Positions 1 to 10,460 of a DNA stretch of 64,000 bases are shown here, piece after piece. Below the pieces are notes generated by a model. That model saw only the letters and a program-made list of their open reading frames with translations, ran no database searches and was not told the origin of the DNA. The number at the start of each line of letters is the position of its first letter. The first letter of the stretch is position 1. Where the stretch lies: the NCBI GenBank assembly GCA_030737875.1, contig CM060922.1:232170335-232234334 (forward strand), written 5' to 3'. This DNA is from Allium sativum (taxonomy: Eukaryota > Streptophyta > Magnoliopsida > Asparagales > Amaryllidaceae). Made by a program: the position numbers and the translations under genes.

Positions 1-408
1 AATTGAAGACCTAGATTTGAACATTTCAAAGAGGTATACAGTTTATATTATTTAAACTGATTTTCACACTTTTAACCGTTGCAAATTTTGAAAAAACATA
101 TCTTTTTCATTTCTTGTCGAAATTAAGTGAAACAAGAGACAATGGACTCGTGTGGACGTCTTCTACATTTTAGAAGAGACCACATATTTTTCTGAGCCTT
201 CTGCTATTTTTGGTGGAGTGGAACCCAATGTGAGATTTCTAATTTATAAACGATATGGAAAACGACGATGTATAAATTTTATAGTCGATGTATGAGTAAT
301 AAAAGTGTTGTACACCTCTTGTATAAGCGTTGTACAAGTTGTACGTTCGATGTATAAGTTGTATATGAGTTGTAAAAATTATATATGTGTTGAAATAGAA
401 GTGAAATG

Positions 409-409
<1 letters not shown>

Positions 410-460
<51 letters not shown>
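410..460. repeat. (TA)n microsatellite in the 5' LTR of A
   Basis: A nearly pure TA tract of about 50 bp. The matching place in the 3' LTR (8000-8048) is an interrupted AT-rich tract, so the run expanded or decayed after insertion. Confidence 0.9.
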
Positions 461-464
<4 letters not shown>

Positions 465-837
465 GCCCCTCGTCCATAAACCATGGACGATATTTATTGG
501 TTGTGATTGGTGTGAAAATTGATTGATAGCGAATGGATGATTGGAATTGTTTGGGGTTGATATTGATAGATTGTGGTTGAAAAATACCCGTTTGTGGTTG
601 AGAAATATTTGGTTGAAACCACATAGGATTAGTTTATGGAAATGAAATAATATATACATGCCGCCTGCGTGCGAACTAGATGCATGATTCCCCATTGTCA
701 AAAACCGCGAGGTTTTAAGGTAGAGCGAGGAGCCGCACTAGGGATGGTCCCGGTTTAAACTACCCTGCCGTTATGCTGCCGAAATTTTGAATAATATTCA
801 TGTGTTTGAATTATTTTCATTTGTTGAAACTATATTT

Positions 838-1380
838 ATTCGTTGAATAGAAAGCCTTCATGTGTTGAGTCGATATTCATTCGTTGGATAGAAATTCATG
901 TGTTGAATGGTATTCGTGTTTTAAATATAAAAATCACATTTTTATCTATATATATATAAACTATAGAAAACCTTCATGTGTTGAATCGATATTCATTCGT
1001 TGAATTGAAATTCATGTGTTGAATGGTATTCGTGTTTTAAATATAAAAATAACAATTTTATCTATATATAAAAACTATAGAAAACCTTCATGTGTTGAAT
1101 CGATATTCATTCGTTGAATTGAAATTCATGTGTTGAATGGTATTCGTGTTTTAAATATAAAAATCACATTTTTATCTATATATACAAAATATAGAAAACC
1201 TTCATGTGTTGAATCGATATTCATTCGTTGGATAGAAATTCATGTGTTGAATGGTATTCGTGTTTTAAATATAAAAATCACATTTTTATCTATATATATA
1301 TAAACTATAGAAAACCTTCATGTGTTGAATCGATATTCTTTCGTTGAATTGAAATTCATGTGTTGAATGGTATTCATATT
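838..1380 (+). repeat. ~114-116-bp tandem repeats, 5' LTR of A
   Basis: The unit contains TTCATGTGTTGAATCGAT, a second TTCATGTGTTGAATGG, a short AT-rich stretch and CTATAGAAAACC. Unit landmarks (ccttcatg) fall at 971, 1085, 1199 and 1315, preceded by a partial unit near 850. Spacing is 114-116 bp. Confidence 0.9.
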
Positions 1381-1639
1381 TTAAAATAAATTGTTTTATA
1401 ATAAAAATCACATTTTTATAATCTATATTAACTATATAAAATAATCTTGTTTTGAAAGAAATTGTTTAATAATAAAAATCCTATTTTTATTACCTATATG
1501 AACTATATAAAATAATAGTGTTTTGAAATGAATTGTTTTACAATAAAAATCACATTTTTATTATATAAATGAATTTTTAAAAATAGTGAAGTGTTGAAAT
1601 AGAAGACAGTTAGATAAAAATATCATTTTTATCAAATGT

Positions 1640-1669
1640 ATGAAAAGAATATAGTTTTGAAATCGAAGA

Positions 1670-1714
<45 letters not shown>

Positions 1715-2180
1715 GAATTGAAATATATCGAATAATGAAGCCGCAGTTCGTATTTTGAAACCGTGATTTCAAATGATTAGTGTGGGAGATCTTACCATCG
1801 GATTTTCCTGAAATCGCAACCGTTGGGTTCGCTTTGGAAATATCTTTCCAACGGCACCAACTTTGTAAAAATCCAACGGTTGGATTGTCTAGAATGTTCA
1901 ATTCAAATCTGAAGAAAAACAGCGCCAGAATCGATTATATTTTTATACATATATATAATTTTAATTATATTTAATCGAATAACGACGCTGCAGTTCGTAT
2001 TTTGAAATCGAAAATTCAAACGATTATACCGGGAGATCCGTCCATCGGATTTTCCCAAAACTGGAACCGTTGGATTCGTTTTGAAAAGATCTTTCTAATG
2101 ATGTAAATTTTATAAAGATCCAACGGATAGATTTTCAGATATTTTTAAAACAAATTTGAAGAAAAACAGCGCCACGGCCG
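1640..2180 (+). repeat. Diverged internal duplication in the LTR of A
   Basis: Two related segments follow each other: about 1726-1930 and 1975-2175. Each runs from a cgaata-acg-GCAGTTCGTATTTTGAAA block through GGGAGATC and CAACGG-type motifs to GAAGAAAAACAGCGCCA. A (TA)n tract lies at about 1676-1704. Confidence 0.8.
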
Positions 2181-4030
2181 CGTTATGGCCCGAAGCGTCG
2201 TTTGAATAAATTGGCTATTTTAAAATAAATAAAAATGGCGATAAATCGTTATAAATATTGTAAACGATATGGATGTAAAATTTAGAAATTAACTGAAGGT
2301 TAGCTAAGTCGAATGGTTTCCTGGATTTTGATCTGATGTTGGTTTCGGCCTTCGGGGTTAATATTTGGGAAATCGTTCTCTTACTGATTGACGGTTAGTG
2401 ACTAATGAATAGAAATGATGCGTAGTAGTGTTTGTGTAGCACTTGTTTATTATATACGCGAGTTGTGCAGAAAGACCGGGTTTATCCCATTCTGAATAAT
2501 TGAATCGACGATAAGAAATCGAAGATGAAGACGGTGGTCGAAGACCGGAGATCTTCACCTCGTTTGGATGGTAACCGAGGTCCTGATTGGGAGGCATCCC
2601 GAAATATGGATAATGAGTGGTGATCGTCCAGGCATACGTGGTGATCTATGGGTTTGCGAGGTATATACTGCCTCCGGTTTCGTTCAGACCCAGAACAGAC
2701 TTGCAAATGGACAGTGTGTCTGACATTGGAATTTATTCTGTGTGATTGATAGCCATCAGTTGCACGGGGTGAATTTCCTGTATGGCATGCTAACATGTAG
2801 TTTTCAGGGCTTCTGTTGAAAAGCAAAGTCTTGTGGTGATGATCAAAGCACCGCCTGTGTGGCGTAGCTTTGTGTATAACGTGAAATTGCGAGCCTCACA
2901 CCCCAGTATGAACCAGAAACGGGAGAGGACCTCAGGGAGGAACTGCGTTTCTTTCTAGCTAGAAGTGGCGTCAGTGGTTTTACATGCCCTGACGAGTTTA
3001 ACTTATGTGGTTGTTACTGTTACGAGGCGCCTCGGATAAATCGGTCGATCCGGGACCGATGGAGTCATTTGTTGGCTCATTTACGCCCCAAAGGGTGGAG
3101 AAACGTATTGTTCAGGCACTATAATCCACTCCGTGTGGACCGGCCCTGTTGCTCTAAGGGGCAGTTGCGGCTGTTCCGGAGACATGGGCTAGATTTTCTT
3201 GAAGTCGGTAAGGACTATCTTTTGCCTTGGTTCATGATGGAAATCCAATTTCCAAATACGTGACTGTGCGGTTTTGATTGTATATATATATATGGCGATA
3301 TGATATATGGTACCCATGCCGTCTATGATTGATAGTTATGATTCGAAATTGTTTTTGAAACATATAAACACTAGTAATAATATCAAATGCTTTTGTTTTA
3401 TTCGTATCAAGCATAATTTGGCCATTTTAAGGTAAAACTCTATCCTCCGGTTTGCGTTGCATTGTGTGATGGGAACTGAGTCTTATAATGGCTTCATTTT
3501 CATAAAAAGCATTGCGATGTTTAAAAGAAAGATTTGTTTTTAAAGCACTGGCAATCCAATGGAGTAAACCCGTTCCACGAAAGTGGCGTGGTCCTGTGAT
3601 TAGCGATATTATAAATGTGTCGAGTAGATTTCTCATACCAGTCCCATGATTGACTCGTAGTTTGTTTCACTTTCAAACTCTGGTGCCCCATTTTCTACAC
3701 GGGCAGCCTTATATTTAGGTTTAGCTGGTTCTTTCTGGATAGCTGGAGCTGAAGATGGATTCTGTTATTTATCTCTTTTTATACTGTTCAGCTCCAATTG
3801 TACATATTATGTTTGTTTCCGCTGTAGACATTTATGTATAGCTGAACTGTATTTGTACTAAGTGTGATCCTGTATACTGTGTAACTCTGATGATTACGTT
3901 TATCCAGTATATTCTATTGTGCATTATCTGGTGTATTTATTTATTTCTGTTCTGCTATTATCTGTTTCTGTGTTATATTCCAAGGATTACCTTTGCCGCC
4001 GCCAGTACGGGGTTTGGGGTCGTCACAACG

Positions 4031-4042
4031 TGGTATCAGAGC
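4031..4042 (+). other. Primer binding site of A (initiator tRNA-Met)
   Basis: TGGTATCAGAGC lies three bases after the LTR end (CACA, 4027). It complements the 3' end of plant initiator methionine tRNA, the usual primer for minus-strand synthesis in Tekay-type elements. Confidence 0.93.
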
Positions 4043-4277
4043 TTTGGTTAAGCTTAGTTCTGGAATATAACATATTAACGAACTCGTCAGAAATAGAACT
4101 AGTAGTGTTCTAGGCTGGGTAACTCATTACAGATAGGATCAGTAATATCCTAGTATGAGTAGCAGAATGAAATAACACCTAGATAGACACATTTACATTC
4201 AAGTGTTTGTCTCTATATTTTGAAATATCTTTTCTGTGACCTGACACTTGATCTGCTATTTGCAGAAGTATTAGAAA

Positions 4278-5071
4278 ATGTGTGCCAGAAACAGAAGAAG
4301 TAATATTGACCCAGATATAGAAGCTCTATTTATGAAATATAGAAATCTGGGTGGAAAACCCTTCTCGGGTGAAGAATCAATTATGAAAACACAAGCTTGG
4401 ATTCGTTCGGCTGAGAAAATCTTTGAAGGATTAAAGCTGAGGGATTACCAGAAAAGATTACTAGCTTCCTAGGCACTCAAAGGCGAAGCTTTGTTTTGGT
4501 GGGATTCGGTTATCAAAGATAATCCAGAAGGTGACATCACCTGGGACAGATTCAAAGTGATTTTCCCGGAAAGATTTACTCCTCCTGAAGCAATTGAACG
4601 GCTATGTGATGAATTTTCTTATCTGATACAAGGAGATATGACCATCCCCGAATATCATAAGAAATTCAACGAACTTTCTCACTTTGCCCCTCATCTAATT
4701 GAAAATCCAAAGAGGAAGAATTTGAGATTTATCAACGGCCTCAAAGAAAATATCAGAACAGTGTAATGAGGAATGTGAAGCTCCCCTTTTCTGAAATGAT
4801 ATACATGGCTTACCAGTACGAGGATCTCGACAAGAAAGGCATATTGCGCAATGAAGAGGAAGTCAGTTCTAGTAATAAAGTTGAGTCTAATACTGATCGT
4901 CTTGAGGCCAGTACGATGTCTAAGGTCAGTAAGGAGCCCAAGGTCAATTGAAAAAGGGCCAGATCAGAGAAAGAACTAGTAACGACCGCCGTATGCAATA
5001 ACTGCCATAAGCAAGGGCATTTGGAAGGAAAATGCAGATCTTTAAAGAAACTAAAGAAGAGTGAACCTTAG
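4278..5071 (+). pseudogene. Broken gag of element A
   Basis: The frame opens with ATG at 4278 (MCARNRRSNIDPD). It contains a retrotransposon Gag capsid domain with the typical GEALFWW motif after a TAG at 4470-4472, then the DRFKVIFPERFTPPEAIE and YLIQGDMTIPEYHKKF blocks. The frame shifts near 4764-4766 into a continuation with a TGA at 4949-4951. A CCHC zinc knuckle follows at about 4996-5037 (VCNNCHKQGHLEGKC, CX2CX4HX4C). The frame ends at TAG 5069-5071. Gag would form the virus-like particle and the knuckle would bind RNA. Two stops and one frameshift make this copy non-functional. The Gag call is firm; the exact frameshift base is not. Confidence 0.88.
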
Positions 5072-5172
5072 TCAAAGTGCAATGGAGTGGAGATCCGCGA
5101 GATTGTACTTGGGAAACTGAGGAGAGCATTCAGAAAGCCTATCCTAGATGCCGAGTGGATATATCTGATTGA
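5068..5172 (+). pseudogene. Tail of a chromodomain fused directly behind gag of A
   Basis: One frame after the zinc knuckle reads LVKVQWSGDPRDCTWETEES followed by a YPRC-type end, stopping at TGA 5170-5172. The LVKVQW...TWE...YP signature is the C-terminal half of a chromovirus integrase chromodomain. Element F has the corresponding LVKVQWGDDESNATWETEG. Only 35 codons remain. Protease, RT, RNase H and the integrase core are missing between the knuckle and this piece, so a deletion of several kilobases must have joined them near 5062-5070. Confidence 0.8.
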
Positions 5173-6321
5173 CTCCGGTGCAAGGTACATTTACCATACT
5201 TTGCATTACTAATTAGTTCTCTACTCTGTTGTTATTTTCTTTCCATGGTTGTGCATTTTAATTTCTATAGTCTAAATGATTTTAAAAGAGTATAGAAATT
5301 GATTAGTATATTTTTGAAAAGTTAAAAACAATTTGATTGCTGTTTGTTTTGTGTGATAGTAGATTTGATTAATTAAATTATTAAAACGATAGTTAATTTA
5401 ATCAATAATAGAAAAATGGTAGAATTTCCTCATTTATATTACACATTGAACTGATTAGAAAATAGATAGAAATATATACATGTGCATTGTATATGTTTGA
5501 ACAGGTAAATGGATAGCTGTTGAGTAAAGATTTTATTTGCGTGCCCGACAAATAGGTAAACCTTAATGAGTTGGATGCGAAATATTATTATATCAACTCC
5601 TGTGAATGTCATTGGGTGCAGAGTGTTGGTTATTCTGTGTGTAATAATAAACGTCGCCATAGGATAGTAACAATTAATTTTGAACTACATTACATGGCAT
5701 ACTTCTAAAGATAGGCATACTTCATCATATACCACATAAGCATTTGGAGCTTGTGTGACGAGGTGGAAGTTTTACCATACGAGCGAGAGGCTTGTATGGC
5801 GATGACTATATTTTACAGGTTGAACTGATGACTGATATGGACTATTTAAACTGTAACGATTAAACTGTCAGATTAATAAAAACCCAACACGGGTCTGGAG
5901 TTGACAATAATCACGTCTCTCTAGTTATTAGATACAACACATGGACTATTTATTTTCCACACGGGATGAGGTGACGAGGATTTATCCTCTGGAGCATTTA
6001 AAATACACACTCCCTCAGGCTTTGACAGGGTGACGAGAATTTATTCTCTGGAGTTATTATCAATACACGCTCCCTTGTAAACACCAGAATATATCAATAT
6101 AAATATGTGTATGCTTATTAGGATTTATTGGGTACCTAATACGGCCCAATAAATTTCCAAACCTCTCCCTGTACAAAGGAGGTTTTGGCGAAATTTTTCG
6201 AAAATTCCGGGTGTTAGCCAAATTTTTGAAGAATTTGAAAATTCTCAGAAACTGAAGAGCTGGAGAATGGAAGCCAGATCGAACTTAGAGTTAATTAATC
6301 AAACCACTTTCGACTTTGTTC
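5173..6321 (+). other. Non-coding 3' interior of A
   Basis: I find no protein signature in this 1.1 kb. It has AT-rich stretches and, at about 5880-6080, blocks with AACACGGGTCTGG and repeated GACGAGGATTTATCCTCTGGAG-like phrases. The cccacacggg-type words recall LTR modules of B and C. It may be old untranslated region or LTR-derived filler. Confidence 0.6.
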
Positions 6322-6339
6322 CTTTTCGGGGATGAAAAG
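6322..6339 (+). promoter_or_regulatory. Pre-PPT hairpin of A
   Basis: CTTTTCG (6322-6328) pairs with TGAAAAG (6333-6339) around the tetraloop GGGA, a 7-bp stem with one G-U pair. It ends 17 nt before the 3' LTR. The same position holds a hairpin in C, D and F. Confidence 0.75.
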
Positions 6340-6343
6340 TTTT

Positions 6344-6356
6344 AAGTGGGGGAGAT
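6344..6356 (+). other. Polypurine tract of A
   Basis: AAGTGGGGGAGAT abuts the 3' LTR start TGTAACGACC. It is the expected RNase H-resistant primer for plus-strand DNA. Confidence 0.88.
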
Positions 6357-8424
6357 TGTAACGACCCGGAAAATCTGAACCAATTTAAAAATTTTAAATT
6401 GGCTAAAATGATGGATTTTAAATATTTAAAATAAATATTTTAAATAATAGCAATGAAAAGTGAGTTTGAATCTACGTTTGAAAACGAATATAATTAATTC
6501 TAATTATAAACAAGACCTGAAATGGCGCTGTAGTTTCAAAAATTGAATTCAAACTTTGTCGGACTATACCGGGTGCAAATCAAAACGATCTTAGTGAAAC
6601 CAAAAAAAAAAATTAAATCTGTTAGTGAATACCTTTCTAACGAATCTGAAAAATTGAAGTTTCATAGCGGAAAGCAAAAGTTATGGCCAAATGAATTTTC
6701 AGAAAGGTCGCTATGAAATTTATATAGCCCGTGAAATTGGCCATTTTGAAAACTACCTCGGAATTCGACGAAACCACTTTTGTTGGATCCGGGATGTGAA
6801 GTTATTGCTAGATTTCAAATTTCATAATTTTTGAAGCTAGTATGTGAGCGTGGCAAAGAAAAACGTGTTTTGGTCAATTACAGTTAAATTGGATCAACCA
6901 GAAATGGGCCTTTTTGCAAACGGTCTCAGAATTTGACGAAACTAGTTTTGTTGGGACCATATCATCAAAAAATAGCTAGATTTATTTTGCTGGAATTTTT
7001 CGAATCAGTTTGTGGCCCTGGCAAATTGAAATGTACGTTCAAATTAAATATTGAATGTTTAATATTTTAAATTGAAGGAAAACTGATTGAAACAGTCGAA
7101 TGGGCCTACGAAACATATCCCATTGTGTTCGGAATGGGGGTAAAACGCTAGGGGCGACAGTCGTTGGGTTTGATTTCGAGTTCGTGTGCAAAAACCCTAT
7201 TTTAAAATTTAATAAATTATGGACCAATAGGAAATTTTCTTTCATAATTATTTTAAAAATAAAAAAATCAAACCCCCCCGTATAAGCTGCTCTCGACGGC
7301 GGAAACCCCTTCGCCACTTCCCATCCACTTTTCGGCCAAACCGCTCGTCGTTGACCCTCGACCCTTTGCAACTTTTTGAAGAACTCCCCGAGCTCTTCAA
7401 ATCCATAGCCGCTTTTCCTCCTACCATCGCCTGTGCGCGGAGATCAGACGCCCAGAAGTTCGTCACTTCAAGCCGCCGATTCTCCTCCACCGCAGGTCCG
7501 AGTTGGCCGCGATTCCAAGGTGGGGTGCGCCTCTCCTAGCCCGTCAACGTGGCACAAGCCGATCACGTTCAAGTGCTTCGGATTCAAAGAAAATTGAAGA
7601 CCTAGATTTGAACATTTCAAAGAGGTATAAGGTTTATATTATTTAAACTGATTTTCACACTTTTAACCGTTGCAAACTTTGAAAAATCATATCTTTTTCG
7701 TTTCTTGTCGAAATTCAGTGAAACAAGAGACAGTGGACTCGTGTGGACGTCTTCTACATTTTTGAAGAGACCGAATATTTTTCTGAGCCTTCTACTATTT
7801 TTGGTGGAGTGGAACCCAATGTGAGATTTCTAATTTATAAACGATATGGAAAACGACGATGTATAAATTATATAGTCGATGTATGAGTTATATAAGCGTT
7901 GTACACCTCTTGTATAAGCATTGTATAAGTTGTACGTTCGATGTATAAGTTGTATATGCGTTGTAAAAATTATATATGTGTTGAAATAGAAGAGAAATGC
8001 TATATATAAATATATAAATATATAAATATAAATACATATGTATATATACGGCCCTCATCCACAAACCATGGACGATATTTATTGGTTGTGATTGGTGTGA
8101 AAATTGATTGATAGCGAATGGATGATTGGAATTGTTTGGGGTTGATATTGATTGATTGTGGTTGAAAAATACCCGTTTGTGGTTGAGAAATATTTGGTTG
8201 AAACCACATAGGATTAGTTTATGGAAATGAAATAAATATATACATGCCGCCTGCGTGCGAACTAGATGCATGATTCCCCATTGTCAAAAATCGCGAGGTT
8301 TTAAGGTAGAGCGAGGAGCCGTACTAGGGACGGTCCCGGTTTTAACTACCCTGCCGTTATGCTGCCAAAATTTTGAATAATATTCATGTGTTTGAATTAT
8401 TTTCATTTGTTGAAACTATATTTA

Positions 8425-9185
8425 TTCGTTGAATAGAAAGCCTTCATGTGTTGAGTCGATATTCATTCCTTGGATAAAAATTCATGTGTTGATTGGTATT
8501 CGTGTTTTAAATATAAAAATCACATTTTTATCTATATATATAAACTATAGAAAACCTGCATGTGTTGAATCAATATTTATTCGTTGAATTGAAATTCATG
8601 TGTTGAATGGTATTCGTGTTTAAATATAAAAATCACATTTTTATCTATATATATAAACTATAGAAAACCTTCATGTGTTGAATCGATATTCATTCGTTGA
8701 ATTGAAATTCATGTGTTGAATGGTATTCGTGTTTTAAATATAAAAATCACATTTTTATCTATATATATAAACTATAGAAAACCTTCATGTGTTGAATCAA
8801 TATTCATTCGTTTGATAGAAATTCATGTGTTGAATGGTGTTCGTGTTTTAAATATAAAAATCACATTTTTATATATATAAAAACTATAGAAAACCTTCAT
8901 GTGTTGAATCGATATTCATTCGTTGAATTGAAATTCATGTGTTGAATGGTATTCGTGTTTTAAATATAAAAATCACATTTTTATCTATATATACAAAATA
9001 TAGAAAACCTTCATGTGTTGAATCGATATTCATTCGTTGGATAGAAATTCATGTGTTGAATGGTATTCGTGTTTTAAATATAAAAATCACATTTTTATCT
9101 ATATATATAAACTATAGAAAACCTTCATGTGTTGAATCGATATTCTTTCGTTGAATTGAAATTCATGTGTTGAATGGTATTCATA
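8425..9185 (+). repeat. ~112-114-bp tandem repeats, 3' LTR of A
   Basis: These are the same units as at 838-1380. Landmarks fall at 8555, 8668, 8782, 8894, 9008 and 9122 after an initial partial unit near 8440. This LTR has about two more units than the 5' LTR. Confidence 0.9.
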
Positions 9186-9439
9186 TTTTAAAATAAATTG
9201 TTTTATAATAAAAATCACATTTTTATAATCTATATTAACTATATAAAATAATCTTGTTTTGAAAGAAATTGTTTAATAATAAAAATCCTATTTTTATTAC
9301 CTATATGAACTATATAAAATAATAGTGTTTTGAAATGAATTGTTTTACAATAAAAATCACATTTTTATTATATAAATGAATTTTTAAAAATAGTGAAGTG
9401 TTGAAATAGAAGACAGTTAGATAAAAATATCATTTTTAT

Positions 9440-9476
9440 CAAATGTATGAAAAGAATATAGTTTTGAAATCGAAGA

Positions 9477-9523
<47 letters not shown>

Positions 9524-10460
9524 ATTGAAATATATCGAATAATGAAGCCGCAGTTCGTATTTTGAAACCGTGATTTCAAATGATTAGTGTGGGAGATCTG
9601 ACCATCGGATTTTCCTGAAATCGCAACCGTTGGGTTCGCTTTGGAAATATCTTTCCAACGGCACCAACTTTGTAAAAATCCAACGGTTGGATTGTCTAGA
9701 ATGTTCAATTCAAATCTGAAGAAAAACAGCGCCATAATCGATTATATTTTTATACATATATATAATTTTAATTATATTTAATCGAATAACGACGCTGCAG
9801 TTCGTATTTTGAAATCGAAAATTCAAACGATTATACCGGGAGATCCGTCCATCGGATTTTCCCAAAACTGGAACCGTTGGATTCGTTTTGAATATAGTTT
9901 TAATTTTATCAAATGTATGAAAAGAATATAGTTTTAATTTTATCAAATGTATGAAAAGAATATAGTTTTGAAATCAAAGAATCGATATATATATATATAT
10001 ATAGAGAATTGAAATATATCGAATTACGAAGCTGTAGTTCGTATTTTGAAACCGTGATTTCAAACGATTAGTGGGGGAGATCCGACCATCGGATTTTCCT
10101 GAAATCGCAACCGTTGGGTTCGCTTTAGAAATATCTTTCCAACGACACCAACTTTGTAAAAATCCAACGGTTGGATTGTCTGGAATGTTCAATTCAAATC
10201 TGAAGAAAAACAGCGCCAGAATAAATTATATATATATATATATATATAATTATATTTAATCGAATAACGACGCTGCAGTTCGTATTTTGAAATCGAAATT
10301 CAAACGATTATACCGGGAGATCCGACAGTCGGATTTTCCCGAAACTGGAACCGTTGGATTCATTTTGAAAAGATCTTTCTAATGATGTAAATTTTATGAA
10401 GATCCAATGGTTATATTTTCAGATGTGTAAAACAAATCTGAAGAAAAGCAGCGCCACGAC
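9440..10460 (+). repeat. Extra segmental duplication in the 3' LTR of A
   Basis: The pair of GCAGTTCGTA blocks found once in the 5' LTR occurs twice here, at about 9535-9890 and 10015-10460. They are joined by a triplicated GAATATAGTTTTAATTTTATC-type segment (9890-9970). A (TA)n tract lies at about 9480-9514. Confidence 0.8.

Larger units (their letters stand above)
1..4027 (+). repeat. 5' LTR of element A (3' portion only)
   Basis: This is the downstream part of the 5' LTR. It aligns with 7592-12305 and ends GTCGTCACA directly before the primer binding site. By eye it differs from the 3' LTR by roughly ten changes in the first 240 bp. It is shorter than the matching part of the 3' LTR because it carries fewer ~114-bp repeat units and lacks one internal duplication. 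The short open frames here are non-coding; several are Ile/Tyr strings from TA dinucleotides. Confidence 0.9.

Noticed and set aside
239..701. Overlapping open frames rich in Ile and Tyr
   Set aside because: They translate the (TA)n tract and LTR sequence on both strands, and the frame is not kept in the other LTR.
2357..2826. Minus-strand frames of 79-143 codons near 2358-2826 and 10678-11109
   Set aside because: They lie in the conserved LTR module of A; the frames differ between the two LTRs and B and C do not keep them open. RNA structure explains the conservation better.
4031..4042. tRNA gene at TGGTATCAGAGC sites
   Set aside because: Only the complement of a tRNA 3' end is present; no cloverleaf. 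These are primer binding sites.
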